Positions 53,994 through 63,488 are shown, counted from the first letter of the stretch. The stretch: DNA of 64,000 nt from Streptomyces sp. CBMA152 (GCF_014596475.1 NZ_MECJ01000006.1:186001-250000); one strand, 5' to 3'. Numbers and translations are program-made. The notes: generated by a model not told the origin, from the sequence alone.

Positions 53994-54879
53994 GGCTCGC
54001 GCCTTTGCGTACGGCGGGGTGGTGGCGTGCGGGGGCGCTCAGGCTGCGGTCGGTGCCGGCATCCAGGAGCAGCAGCCCGGGCTCGGTTCCCTCGGTGTCC
54101 AGGATCGCCTTGAGAGCGGGCCAGTACCGTACAGGCAGAGCCAGTTGGTCGGCCCAGAAGAACGCGTCGCGGGCCTGCGACGGAGTGACGGGCGTCGCCG
54201 TACGGGACGAGATCACCGTGGTGTGCGGTACGCCCGGGCGCAGCCGGGCGAGCTCCCGGCCGAACCGCGCGGCCGCCTCCGCCATCGACGGGCTGTGGAA
54301 CGCGTGCCCGGAGCGCAGCGCCCGTACCGTACGGCCCATCGCGTGCAGCCGTTTGTGCGCCGCTTCCAGCGGTTCGAGCGGACCGGAGAGGACCGTCTGG
54401 CGCGGGCCGTTGAGGGCGGCGACGCTCACGGGCCCCAGGTCGTGGGGGAGTTCGTGCGGCGCTGCGGCGACCGCCAGCATCCCGCCGCGGCAGCTGCCGT
54501 GAAGCGCCCGGGAGCGTGCCGCGGTCAACGCACCCAGATCCGCGGCCCGGTAGACCCCGGCGAGGCACGCCGCCGCGAGCTCCCCGACGCTGTGGCCGAG
54601 GAGGATATGCGGGGGCCGCACCGCCGCGCCCACCGCACGGCCGAGCGCGTGCCCCACGGCGAGCAGCAGCGGCTGGGCGACCTCGGCCGTGTCCATGTCC
54701 GGGTTGGGCGCAGGGCGCAGCCACTGCTCGGCGAGGCGGGTCCCGGCACTCCCCGACGCGGCGAAGAACTCGTCCATGCGCGCGGTGAATTCGGGCTGAG
54801 CCCCGTACAACCCAGCAGCCATACGCTCCCGCTGGGCCCCTTGGCCCGGCAACAGCAGCACGATCCTTCGGCTCTCCAC
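53902..54879 (-). CDS. Free-standing acyltransferase, malonyl-CoA type
   Basis: 325 residues from GTG 54879 with GGGAGGAGG upstream. It resembles type I PKS AT domains: LLPGQGAQ, active-site Ser97 in GHSVGE, and HAFH at 192-195, the signature for malonyl rather than methylmalonyl selection, with catalytic His195. Most type II clusters borrow the fatty-acid malonyl transferase, so a dedicated one is notable. It is transcribed against the core operon and overlaps the PPTase gene by 92 bp. Confidence 0.9.
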   Translation of the reverse strand: MESRRIVLLLPGQGAQRERMAAGLYGAQPEFTARMDEFFAASGSAGTRLAEQWLRPAPNPDMDTAEVAQPLLLAVGHALGRAVGAAVRPPHILLGHSVGELAAACLAGVYRAADLGALTAARSRALHGSCRGGMLAVAAAPHELPHDLGPVSVAALNGPRQTVLSGPLEPLEAAHKRLHAMGRTVRALRSGHAFHSPSMAEAAARFGRELARLRPGVPHTTVISSRTATPVTPSQARDAFFWADQLALPVRYWPALKAILDTEGTEPGLLLLDAGTDRSLSAPARHHPAVRKGASLIVPLLAPVRETGGPADLTAFEEALTVLDG

Positions 54880-55046
54880 AGCGCCTCCTCCCGGCCGGGC
54901 CGCAAACGCCCCGCCCGCTGGTCTCGTGGCGCAGACGGTGTCGGCGCGGCCTCGATACGAGGTGGACCGATGCTCAAGCGGAACTCGTTGCCCCCGCCCG
55001 ACGGTCGGCGCACCCATGAGCACCCACGACGATTCAGGAGGACCGG

Positions 55047-56003
55047 ATGGCGCGTGACAGGACTCTCTTCGAGGACGACTTCCGGCAGGGGTTCGACACG
55101 GCAGCCCGCTGGCAGGTGCCACCGCTGGAGAAGGCGGCGGTGACCTGCTCGCACGACGGCCTGACCGTGACGCCCGCGGGTGTCGATCACGTCACCGGCC
55201 GACCGGTGTTCACGCACTCCGCCGACCAGGACGGAGTCGCGTCCGGGATCGGCGACCACATCAAGTGGGTTGCCCTCGTGGGTGGTTCGGGGTCGGAGCG
55301 CAAGGCGTTCGAGGTGCCCGCCACCGGTCGGCTCGACTGCTCGATGAGCATGTCGGCGGTCAGTCTGGGAGGCGAACGGCATCCCTTCGGGGACGCCGTT
55401 CCAGACCCCGACAGCGATGTGCGGCTCGCCACCGCCGTCATGATCACCATGGACCCGGTGAGCCACATCGTCTGCGACTTCGTGCTCACCAACACCCGTA
55501 TCTACGCGCTGTACGAGCGGGTCCCGTCGCCGGGTTCGTCATACGCGGCGTTCTCGTACGCCGTACCGGTCGCCGCCCGTACCCCCGAGCAGTGGCACGG
55601 CCTGACCATCAGGGTCGAGGACGGCGGGAGGCGGGTGGTGTGGCGGGTGGACGGTGGCGAGGTGCTGCGGGTCGGGCGGCTCGGGCACCGGCTGCCCGAC
55701 CGGCGGCACATGCTGCTCGACCACGGCGGCGAGGAGGGCGAGCCGGTGCGTCTGGGCCGGCTCGTCTGCGGGATCGCGATGCTCACGATGCTGGATGGCG
55801 CGGGCCCGGACGGCCGGGGTCTGGTGCGATTGAACCCGGCGCCCGACCACTACTTCTCGCCGCGTCAAGGCGCCCCGCACGCCCAGGAGTTCGTGGACGG
55901 CCAGAGCCTGCCGCAGAGCAGGTCGTGGGGTGCGGGCGCGGTGCTCAAGGTGCGTGAGGTGGCGGTCCGGACGGCGGTTGACAGCGCGGTCGGGGCTGCA
56001 TAG
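55047..56003 (+). CDS. Uncharacterised family member 1 (possible DUF6081/Aln6-like), no signal peptide
   Basis: 318 residues with AGGAGGA before ATG. No known domain could be assigned; the strand-rich, Gly/Asp-rich pattern suggests a concanavalin-type beta-sandwich. It shares with 58116-59213 and 61120-62118 an N-terminal LFEDDF/LFQDTF/LWRDDF, GDH-x-KWV/DHAKWI, and the strongest block HPFG-x-AV-x-DP-x(2)-D-x-RLA (from residue 112) followed by a TN-x(2)-(V/I)-x-A-x-Y motif. Located between the PKS core and tailoring genes. The DUF6081 name is from memory and the Aln6 link is an inference from context. Confidence 0.7.
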   Translation: MARDRTLFEDDFRQGFDTAARWQVPPLEKAAVTCSHDGLTVTPAGVDHVTGRPVFTHSADQDGVASGIGDHIKWVALVGGSGSERKAFEVPATGRLDCSMSMSAVSLGGERHPFGDAVPDPDSDVRLATAVMITMDPVSHIVCDFVLTNTRIYALYERVPSPGSSYAAFSYAVPVAARTPEQWHGLTIRVEDGGRRVVWRVDGGEVLRVGRLGHRLPDRRHMLLDHGGEEGEPVRLGRLVCGIAMLTMLDGAGPDGRGLVRLNPAPDHYFSPRQGAPHAQEFVDGQSLPQSRSWGAGAVLKVREVAVRTAVDSAVGAA

Positions 56004-56014
56004 ATTTAAGTGAC

Positions 56015-56031
56015 TTTGCTTTCAAAGCAAA
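56015..56031. promoter_or_regulatory. Perfect 17-bp A+T-rich palindrome tttgcttt-c-aaagcaaa
   Basis: It lies 24-40 bp before the reductase/hemerythrin start, in an A+T-rich stretch that contrasts with its surroundings, overlapping the likely promoter. Such TTGCTTTNAAAGCAA dyads resemble MarR-family operators. No MarR gene is present in the window. Confidence 0.7.
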
Positions 56032-56054
56032 TAGACTGGTGGCGGAGGCCCCCC

Positions 56055-56960
56055 ATGAGTGAACAGCAAGCGGACAGCGGCCTGAGCTGGAACGAGCGGG
56101 TCATCAAGGAATTCCGGGCGAACAACGGCCGGGTGGGCGGCATGTTCGAGGGCGCGCCGATGGTGCTGCTGACGACCATGGGCAGGAAGACCGGCAAACC
56201 CCACACCAATCCGGCCATCTACTACAAGGACGGCGACCGCTACCTGGTCTTCGCCTCCAACGCGGGCCGGGACAAGAATCCGGACTGGTATCACAACCTC
56301 CTGGAAAGCCCTCAGGTCACACTGGAGATCGGCACCGAGGAGGGCGCCGCCAAGCCCTTCGCCACCCGCGCCGAGGAGCTCAAGGGTGAGGAGCGCGACC
56401 GGTACTGGGAGCTCCAGTGCACCCTCGACCCGGGCTTTCGCGACTACGAGTCGAAGACCGACCGGAAGATCCCCGTGGTGGCCCTCCAGCCGCTGGATCT
56501 CGGCGGGGACAACGAGCGCAGCCGCATGATCGGCCAGCAGCTCATCAAGCACCACAGCGATCTGCGCGGCGAACTGGCGCGTCTGCGCACCGCGATAGAG
56601 CAGGCGCTCGGAGGTGACAACACGGACGCCCGTCCTGCCGTCGAGCTCACCGAGCAACTGCGCGCCCGCTGCCTGACGTACTGCTACGGCTTGCAGATGC
56701 ACCACATCCGCGAGGACGGCTCGTTCTCCGCCTTCGAGGTCAGGTACCCCCATCTCGTCCCCGCCATCACCAAACTCCGCGAGCAGCACCACGTGGTCGA
56801 GACGGCGCTGGCCGAGTTCGAGGAGGTGCTGGACGAGGGTCTGTCCGGCGACGGCGGCGATTTGGAGCGGCTGCGCGGCGAACTCGACCGTGTGGTGGCG
56901 GGTCTGGAGGCCCACTTCGCGTACGAGGAAGAGACCCTGCTGCCCGCCCTGGAGGGCTGA
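56055..56960 (+). CDS. Fusion of F420-type nitroreductase (DDN-like) and hemerythrin HHE domain
   Basis: 301 residues from ATG 56055. Residues 1-150 form a DDN-like domain (MVLLTTMGRKTGKPHTNPAIYY, RYLVFASNAGRDKNPDWYHNLL) that uses F420H2 to reduce quinones or nitro compounds. Residues ~160-301 form a hemerythrin-like four-helix bundle with His/Glu ligands (LIKHHSDLRGEL, MHHIRED, LREQHHVVETAL, HFAYEEETLLPAL) that would hold a di-iron site. Within the cluster it may adjust the quinone redox state or consume oxygen or peroxide. Four bp before the aldo/keto reductase gene. Confidence 0.85.
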   Translation: MSEQQADSGLSWNERVIKEFRANNGRVGGMFEGAPMVLLTTMGRKTGKPHTNPAIYYKDGDRYLVFASNAGRDKNPDWYHNLLESPQVTLEIGTEEGAAKPFATRAEELKGEERDRYWELQCTLDPGFRDYESKTDRKIPVVALQPLDLGGDNERSRMIGQQLIKHHSDLRGELARLRTAIEQALGGDNTDARPAVELTEQLRARCLTYCYGLQMHHIREDGSFSAFEVRYPHLVPAITKLREQHHVVETALAEFEEVLDEGLSGDGGDLERLRGELDRVVAGLEAHFAYEEETLLPALEG

Positions 56961-56963
56961 CCC

Positions 56964-58037
<1,074 letters not shown>

Positions 58038-58063
58038 GATCGACCCGTAGGAGAACGACAGCG

Positions 58064-58094
58064 CGGGCCCCGTCCTTCTCGGACGGGGCCCGCA
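58064..58094. terminator. Bidirectional hairpin between convergent genes
   Basis: Perfect 13-bp arms (58064-58076 and 58082-58094) around a 5-nt loop (ttctc) lie midway between the aldo/keto reductase stop and the convergent family-member-2 stop. Confidence 0.88.
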
Positions 58095-58115
58095 CGGTTC
58101 GACCGGGGGATCGGC

Positions 58116-59213
58116 TCAGTCGGTGGTGCTGATCTTGAAGTCGCGCACCTTCAGAGTGACGCCCTGACCCCAGAGGCGGTTGGACTCCAGGCTCTTGTCG
58201 TCGTGGAACTTCTGCGGGGACGGCGCCCCCTTGGCCGGGTCGTAGTAGAAGCCCGGGGTGTCCTCCAGACGCACCAGACCGGCCTTGTCGCGGTCGTTCG
58301 CGCCGCCACCGCCGTCGAGGAGGTTGCCGGTGCCCAGGGCGCACTGCACCGACGACATCGTGACCTGCTCCTGCTTGCCGCCGTGGTCGATCCGCAGGTA
58401 CTTGCGGTCGAACGCCAGCGTGCCGATGCGGTCGGTGGACAGCACCTTCTTCCCGTTGACCAGCCAGGTCACCCGCTTGCCGCCCTCGTCGTAGCGGACC
58501 TGGAGGCGCACCGGCTGACCGGGGACGCGCTTGGCGACCGGCACCGAGTAGTGGAAGGAGGCGTAGGTGCTGTTCTCCACGGGCAGCCGCTCGTAGATCG
58601 CGTGGACCTCGGTGTTGGTGACCGAGAAGTTGGCCACGGTGTGCGAGGCGTGGTCCACGGTGATCACGGTGGCGCTGGCGAGGCGGGGGTCGGACTGCGG
58701 GTCGGTGACCGCCTTGCCGAAGGGGTGGTTCTCGGTGCCGTCCGTCTTCACGGAGAGATCGGTGGTGCAGCTCCAGGACCCGGTCGCGGGGATCGCGAAG
58801 CCGTTCTTCGCGGACTCGCGCGGCTGCGCCACCCACTTGAGGTGGTCGCCGGTGCCGCCGCCGAAGCCGGTGGCGTCCTGACCGGTCGTCGCGGCGAACG
58901 CGGGACGGCCCGTCTTGGCGTTGCGACCCGTCGGCACGACGGTGATCCCGTTCGCGTTGGACGTCACGATGCCGTCGCCCTGGGCGAGTTCACCGGCCGG
59001 GGTGTGGGCCTTGCCGAGCAGCCACGTCTGCTGGGCGTCGAAACCGCTCGCGAAGGTGTCCTGGAACAGCACCTTCTCGGACCGGGGGGTGGCGGCCTGA
59101 GCGCCACCGGTCAGCGTGAGGGCCGTGCACGCGGTGGCGGCCGCCACCACGGCGACCGCGATCCGCCGCGACCGCGCAAAGGGCCGTCGGCCCGCTCCAG
59201 CCTCTACGGGCAT
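58116..59213 (-). CDS. Uncharacterised family member 2 (possible DUF6081/Aln6-like), exported
   Basis: 365 residues from ATG 59213, chosen because GGAGGAG lies 6 nt upstream. It begins with a Sec/Tat-like signal (FARSRRIAVAVVAAATACTA...GGAQA, cleavage near residue 41), unlike its two relatives in the window. The mature part matches them along its length, with HPFG at residues 163-166, the DP-x(2)-D-x-RLA block and the TN-x-EVHAIYER motif. An exported copy implies a step, binding or self-protection role outside the cell. Function unknown; divergent from the PsuG-like gene. Confidence 0.72.
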   Translation of the reverse strand: MPVEAGAGRRPFARSRRIAVAVVAAATACTALTLTGGAQAATPRSEKVLFQDTFASGFDAQQTWLLGKAHTPAGELAQGDGIVTSNANGITVVPTGRNAKTGRPAFAATTGQDATGFGGGTGDHLKWVAQPRESAKNGFAIPATGSWSCTTDLSVKTDGTENHPFGKAVTDPQSDPRLASATVITVDHASHTVANFSVTNTEVHAIYERLPVENSTYASFHYSVPVAKRVPGQPVRLQVRYDEGGKRVTWLVNGKKVLSTDRIGTLAFDRKYLRIDHGGKQEQVTMSSVQCALGTGNLLDGGGGANDRDKAGLVRLEDTPGFYYDPAKGAPSPQKFHDDKSLESNRLWGQGVTLKVRDFKISTTD

Positions 59214-59230
59214 GAGATCTCCTCCATACA

Positions 59231-59301
59231 TCGAGTCCATACGTCGAGTGCGTACGTGTCGGTGCGTACGCCCGAGTCCGTACGTCGGTCCCTGTCGAGT
59301 G
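59231..59301. repeat. Degenerate tandem array of TCGAGT-type units in a divergent promoter
   Basis: TCGAGTC, TCGAGTG, TCGGTGC, CCGAGTC, TCGGTCC and TCGAGTG start at about 59231, 59244, 59259, 59272, 59285 and 59295, most followed by a CGTACG core. Spacing is 10-15 bp. TCGAG-type heptamer direct repeats are the binding sites of SARP activators of antibiotic clusters, though those usually repeat at 11 or 22 bp. It separates the exported family member from the PsuG-like gene. Confidence 0.5.
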
Positions 59302-59477
59302 CGGCGCAGGCCGGATCGCTGCGCGCCGGGTCACCGTCGCGGCGGGACCTCGATTACTGCTCGAACCGATGAGGGTGCGCGTCGACAGGGGATCCAGCGC
59401 TCTTCGAGGTGTGCTGCGAAGCATCCCGCGAGTACGGATCAGTTCTCCCGGACGTCCAAGGAAAGGGCGGGACACGC

Positions 59478-60407
59478 ATGGACGGCATGGATCCATACCT
59501 TGAGATCTCCGACGAGGTGGCCACGGCGCTTCAGGAGAAGCGGCCCGTGGTCGCCCTGGAGTCCTCCCTGATCACCGCGAGCCCCACGCTCGAACTTGCC
59601 CTGGACATCGAGAAGTCGGTGCGCGACGCGGGTGCCGTACCGGCGACGATCGGCATCGCCGACGGCCGCGTCCTGGTGGGCATGGACGCGGCGCGGATCG
59701 AGCAGGTCAGGAGCGCGGAGCGGGTGCAGAAGGTGAGCGCCCGCGACCTCGGACTCGCCCTCGCCGGCGGCGGCCTCGGCGCCACCACGGTCGCGGGCAC
59801 CATCGTGATCGCCGAGCGGGTGGGCATCGAGGTGTTCGCGACCGCGGGCATCGGCGGTGTCCACCGCCGGGCGCAGCAGACCTTCGACATCTCGCCCGAC
59901 CTGCTCCAGTTCACCCGTACCCGGATGACCGTCGTCTCGGCGGGCGCCAAGAGCATCCTGGACGCGCGGTTGACCGCCGAGTACCTGGAGACTGCGGGCG
60001 TGCCGGTGTTCGGCTACGGCACGGACCGGCTGCCGCTCTTCTATGTGCGCGGCGGCGACATCGCGGTCCAGCGCGTCGACGATCTGCGCCTGGCCGCGCG
60101 CGCCGTGCGCACTCACTGGGCGGTCAACGGCGGCGGCACGGCGCTGCTGACCGTTCCGGTCGACGAGGCCGACGCGGTCGACGGGGCACTCGTGGAGGAA
60201 GCGATCGCGCAGGCGCTGGAGGAGGCGGACCGCACCGGGGTCACCGGCAACAGGGTCAGTCCCTTCCTGATGCGCGCGGTCTCCAAGGCGACCCGGGGCC
60301 GCACAGCGGCGGCGGGCCGTTCGGTGCTGCTGGGGACCGCCAGGGTGGCGGGCGAGTTCGCGGTCGGGCTGAGCGCCGAGCACGCGGCAGCGAAGGCGGG
60401 CCGGTGA
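59478..60407 (+). CDS. Pseudouridine-5'-phosphate glycosidase homologue, likely C-ribosyl synthase (AlnA-like)
   Basis: 309 residues from ATG 59478 (AAGGAAAGG upstream). The PsuG fold is clear: VALESSLITASPTLELA, IGIADGRVLVGM, VSARDLGLALAGGGLGATTVAGT, VFATAGIGGVHR, VVSAGAKSILDARLTAEYLET and FGYGTDRLP. PsuG forms or breaks the C-C bond between ribose-5-phosphate and uracil; in alnumycin biosynthesis AlnA of this family joins ribose-5-phosphate to the aromatic polyketide. Its overlap with a HAD phosphatase gene inside a type II PKS cluster argues for the AlnA role over pseudouridine catabolism. Confidence 0.85.
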   Translation: MDGMDPYLEISDEVATALQEKRPVVALESSLITASPTLELALDIEKSVRDAGAVPATIGIADGRVLVGMDAARIEQVRSAERVQKVSARDLGLALAGGGLGATTVAGTIVIAERVGIEVFATAGIGGVHRRAQQTFDISPDLLQFTRTRMTVVSAGAKSILDARLTAEYLETAGVPVFGYGTDRLPLFYVRGGDIAVQRVDDLRLAARAVRTHWAVNGGGTALLTVPVDEADAVDGALVEEAIAQALEEADRTGVTGNRVSPFLMRAVSKATRGRTAAAGRSVLLGTARVAGEFAVGLSAEHAAAKAGR

Positions 60408-61087
60408 CGAGCGCGCCGATGCCGGGTGTACGGGGCCTCGTCCTCGACCTCGACGGCACCCTGGCCGACACTCCGCAGGCGATCGCGACGATCACCCTGA
60501 AGGTGCTGGCCGCCCTGGGCGTCGACGCGGACGAGAGCGTCGTGCGCCCGCTGATCGGCAAACCACTGGACCAGAACTTCGCGACGCTGCTCGGTTGCGA
60601 GCCCGAGGACGCGGAGGTGGCGGCGGCCGTCGCCGAGTACCAGAGCCAGTTCCGCGCGCATCTCCAGGGGATCGCCCCCGAGGAACTGGCCTATCCCGAT
60701 GTGCCGGACGCCCTCCAACACCTGCGCACCCGAGGCGTGTTGCTCGGCCTCGCCACCTCCAAGCCGCGCGGCGCGGCCGAGCGGATGCTGCGCCTGATGG
60801 GCGTGTACGAGCTGTTCCACGTCGTGGCCGGGCACGACTCCGTACAGCGCGGCAAGCCCGACCCCGAGATGGCTTTGCTCGTCGCCGACGGCCTCGGTCT
60901 CACCCCGGCTCAGTGTGTCGTCGTGGGCGACGGCGTCGCCGACGCCGGCATGGGCCGCGCCGCCGGGATGCGGGTGGTGGGTGTGTCGTACGGGGTGGCC
61001 GACGCGGCCGAGCTGATCGCGGCGGGCGCGGAGCGCGTCGTGGACTCCTTCGGTGAACTCACCGCGCTCGTCACCGACCTGGCCTGA
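60404..61087 (+). CDS. HAD-family phosphatase (AlnB/pseudouridine-phosphatase-like)
   Basis: 227 residues from GTG 60404, overlapping the PsuG-like stop by 4 bases. Motif I LDLDGTLADT, motif II LGLATSKPRG, a Lys in RGKPDPEMA, and motif IV VVVGDGVADAGMG define a subfamily I HAD phosphatase of the phosphoglycolate/PsuG-partner type. It would remove the 5'-phosphate after C-ribosylation, as AlnB does. Cotranscribed with the PsuG-like gene and probably with family member 3. Confidence 0.88.
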   Translation: MTSAPMPGVRGLVLDLDGTLADTPQAIATITLKVLAALGVDADESVVRPLIGKPLDQNFATLLGCEPEDAEVAAAVAEYQSQFRAHLQGIAPEELAYPDVPDALQHLRTRGVLLGLATSKPRGAAERMLRLMGVYELFHVVAGHDSVQRGKPDPEMALLVADGLGLTPAQCVVVGDGVADAGMGRAAGMRVVGVSYGVADAAELIAAGAERVVDSFGELTALVTDLA

Positions 61088-61119
61088 ACCCAACCATCAT
61101 ATATTTACGAGGAGTTGAG

Positions 61120-62118
61120 ATGACCCAACCCACCACGGCGGACTCCACCGTCCTGTGGCGCGACGACTTCGCGGACGGCCTGCGGGCGTCCGGCCCGGCC
61201 GCCCCCTGGCGGTTCGTGCAGGCCAGCGCCGAGCATGTCGCCGACGACGCGGTGATCACCACGGACAGCGACGGCCTGCACCTGGTGGCCCCTGGGCGCA
61301 ACGCCCGTACCGGCGAACCCGCCTTCACCCGGACCGTCCCGCGCGAGAACGGCCAGCCCGGCTCGATCCCCGGCTTCGCCGACCACGCCAAGTGGATCGC
61401 CTACGTCAACCGCCAGTCCTCCGCGGGCTTCCAGGGCTTCGACGCCGAGCCCGGCCGCGTCCTCTCCGTCGAGGCCACGGTGTCGGGACGTACGTATGGC
61501 ACCTCGAGCCACCCGTTCGGGGATGCCGTCAGCGACCCGGACGACGATCTGCGGCTCGCCGGCGCGATGCTCAACACCATCGACCCGGAGACCTCGGTCG
61601 CCTTCGACTTCATTCTGACCAACAAGGGGGTGCACGCCTTCTACGGGCGCACCAACTTCGCCCGCCGCCACCTCGGCGGCTATGGCTCGTTCGCCAACAC
61701 GGTTCCCCTGGCCCGGCGTTCACCCGGCGACCGGCACCGGGTCAAGATCTCCTACGACCGCGCCGCCGGAACCGTGCGCTGGTTCCTGGAGGGCGAGGTG
61801 GTCCTGACCGTCGACCGGATCGGACACCCTCTCGGCCGGGACACGCTCACCCTCGACGAGGGCGGTACGCCGACCCTGGTCGAGCCCCGCCAGCTCAGCT
61901 TCGGCATGGGGATGCTGAGCCTGCTCGACGGTTCCTGGCCCACCGGCAAGGGCCTGGTCCGGCTGTCCCGCGCGACCACGTACTACCGGCCCGAGCGGGG
62001 TGCGCCCGTCGAGCAGTCCTTCGTCGACGAGGACAGCCGGGACGCCACCAGGCTCTTCGGCCAGGGCGCCGAGCTCGCCATCAGCGGCTTCACGGTGAGC
62101 AGCGCTCCGACGTCGTAG
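61120..62118 (+). CDS. Uncharacterised family member 3 (Aln6 candidate), no signal peptide
   Basis: 332 residues with GAGGAG before ATG, 32 bp after the phosphatase gene. Same family as 55047-56003 and 58116-59213: VLWRDDF, DHAKWI, HPFG at 131-134 with the DP-x(2)-D-x-RLA block, then FILTNKGVHAFYGR. No Cys at all and no known cofactor motif. Being in line with the AlnA/AlnB-like pair, it is the best candidate among the three for a sugar-rearranging Aln6-type oxidase, an enzyme reported to need no cofactor and to belong to a previously uncharacterised family. Whether Aln6 is really homologous must be tested. Confidence 0.7.
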   Translation: MTQPTTADSTVLWRDDFADGLRASGPAAPWRFVQASAEHVADDAVITTDSDGLHLVAPGRNARTGEPAFTRTVPRENGQPGSIPGFADHAKWIAYVNRQSSAGFQGFDAEPGRVLSVEATVSGRTYGTSSHPFGDAVSDPDDDLRLAGAMLNTIDPETSVAFDFILTNKGVHAFYGRTNFARRHLGGYGSFANTVPLARRSPGDRHRVKISYDRAAGTVRWFLEGEVVLTVDRIGHPLGRDTLTLDEGGTPTLVEPRQLSFGMGMLSLLDGSWPTGKGLVRLSRATTYYRPERGAPVEQSFVDEDSRDATRLFGQGAELAISGFTVSSAPTS

Positions 62119-62155
62119 CGGTTTCCTTGGGCGTACGGTCTCCTCGTGCGTACGA

Positions 62156-62192
62156 GAGCGGGGCCGCCGGTTTCGCACCGGCGGCCCCGCTC
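62156..62192. terminator. 16-bp-stem bidirectional terminator
   Basis: Arms 62156-62171 and 62177-62192 pair perfectly around ttcgc, between the stops of family member 3 and the convergent flavin monooxygenase. Confidence 0.88.
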
Positions 62193-62204
62193 ACGTGTGC
62201 GCCC

Positions 62205-63362
62205 TCACGAATCCACGGCGGCCGTCCGCGCGAGCCCGGCGGCGCCGAACCGGCGTGCGGCGGGCTCCCATTGGAGGACCGCGTGCCCGGCACCGGCGTT
62301 GGCGTCGCGCCAGAACCGCTGGAGTTCCCCGTGCACGGACTGTGCCCCGGTGCCGCCGGTGCGCTGCAACTGGTTCACGGCGTCGAGCAGCAGGTCCACC
62401 GCGGCGACGTGGTCGCGCTGGGCGCGTGCGCCCGCCCATTCGTCGGCGAGCAAACCCCGGTCGGCGTCCGCCGCCGCACGGGCGAGCAGCAGCTCGGCCG
62501 CGTCGGTGAGGGCCGCGCTGCGGGCGAGGTCGAGCTCGACCGTGCTGCCCTGGTGCGGCCCGGGGCGCGCGGCTCGCTTGCGGACGACCGCCTGCGACCA
62601 CGCCTCGGCCGCACCCCGCACCGCGCCCAGAATGGGTGCCGCGAAGGTGAGACCGCTGACGTTCTGGAGCGGGACGCACAGGCTGTCCGGTGCGGTGCCC
62701 GGGGTGCGCCCCGACGCCAGTTCGCCGCGCAGGAACGAGTGGGCCCGGGGGACGAACACCTCGTCGAGGACGACGGTGTCACTGCCGGTACCGCGCATCC
62801 CGACCGTGTCCCAGGTCCGCTCGATCTCGTACGCGGACCGGGGCACCAGCAGGAACCGCACCTCCGGATCGCCACCCGGCACCGGTACCTGGACGGCGAG
62901 CAGGGCGAAGTCGGAGGCGTGCACCCCGCTGACATAGGGCCAGCGGCCGCTCAGAACCCAACCGCCGTCTGTTGCCTGGGCGTTGCCGCCGGGGACGAGG
63001 GCTCCCACGACCATGGCATCGGGCCCGTCCGCCCAGACGGTCCGCTGCCCCTCCTCGGGCAGGAAGCCCGCCATCCGCGAGAGCGTCGCGGTGACGGCCG
63101 CGCACCAGCCCGCCGAGGGATCCTCCTGGGCGACCCGTGCGACGGCTTCGAAGCAGGGCAGGAAGCCGCCCTCGTCGCCGCCCCAGCGGGCGGGCACGAA
63201 GTGGCGGGCGAACCCCGCGCCGCGCAGCGCCTCGTACACCTTGGGGTGCAGACGCCGGTCCCGCTCGCCCTCGCGGGCGTGTTCGGCGGCCAGCGGCGCC
63301 ACCTCGTGCGGCCGGAGTGAACTGGGCTGTGTTGCGATGGGGTTGGACAGCGTTTCGGACAA
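62205..63362 (-). CDS. Group D flavin monooxygenase / acyl-CoA dehydrogenase-like hydroxylase (ActVA-5 type)
   Basis: 385 residues from TTG 63362, preceded by GAGGGGAG; a longer frame from 63473 adds a poor N-terminus. The acyl-CoA dehydrogenase fold shows in LAAEHAREGERDRRLHPKVYEALRGAGFARHFVPARWGG, DPSAGWCAAVTATLSRMAGFLP, WVLSGRWPYVSGVHASDFALL and TWDTVGMRGTGSDTVVLDEVFVP. This set is typical of FMNH2-dependent hydroxylases such as ActVA-ORF5, which oxygenate aromatic polyketide cores together with a separate flavin reductase (not in this window). It probably forms the quinone. Confidence 0.87.
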   Translation of the reverse strand: MSETLSNPIATQPSSLRPHEVAPLAAEHAREGERDRRLHPKVYEALRGAGFARHFVPARWGGDEGGFLPCFEAVARVAQEDPSAGWCAAVTATLSRMAGFLPEEGQRTVWADGPDAMVVGALVPGGNAQATDGGWVLSGRWPYVSGVHASDFALLAVQVPVPGGDPEVRFLLVPRSAYEIERTWDTVGMRGTGSDTVVLDEVFVPRAHSFLRGELASGRTPGTAPDSLCVPLQNVSGLTFAAPILGAVRGAAEAWSQAVVRKRAARPGPHQGSTVELDLARSAALTDAAELLLARAAADADRGLLADEWAGARAQRDHVAAVDLLLDAVNQLQRTGGTGAQSVHGELQRFWRDANAGAGHAVLQWEPAARRFGAAGLARTAAVDS

Positions 63363-63488
63363 CGGGGCTCCCCTCGGGGGTGTCGCGGCACGGCCTGCGA
63401 CGGATGAGGGCCCGAGCGTCGGCCGGGTGGGTCGAAAGTGCCTTGACGGGCGCTCGACAGGCGGCGTATTCAACCCGCGTACGAAAAA

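Noticed and set aside
53266..54502. Long plus-strand open frame across the PPTase and acyltransferase genes
   Set aside because: It is a shifted frame of the PPTase that continues antisense to the acyltransferase, with Arg/Ser/Pro-rich composition and no motifs.
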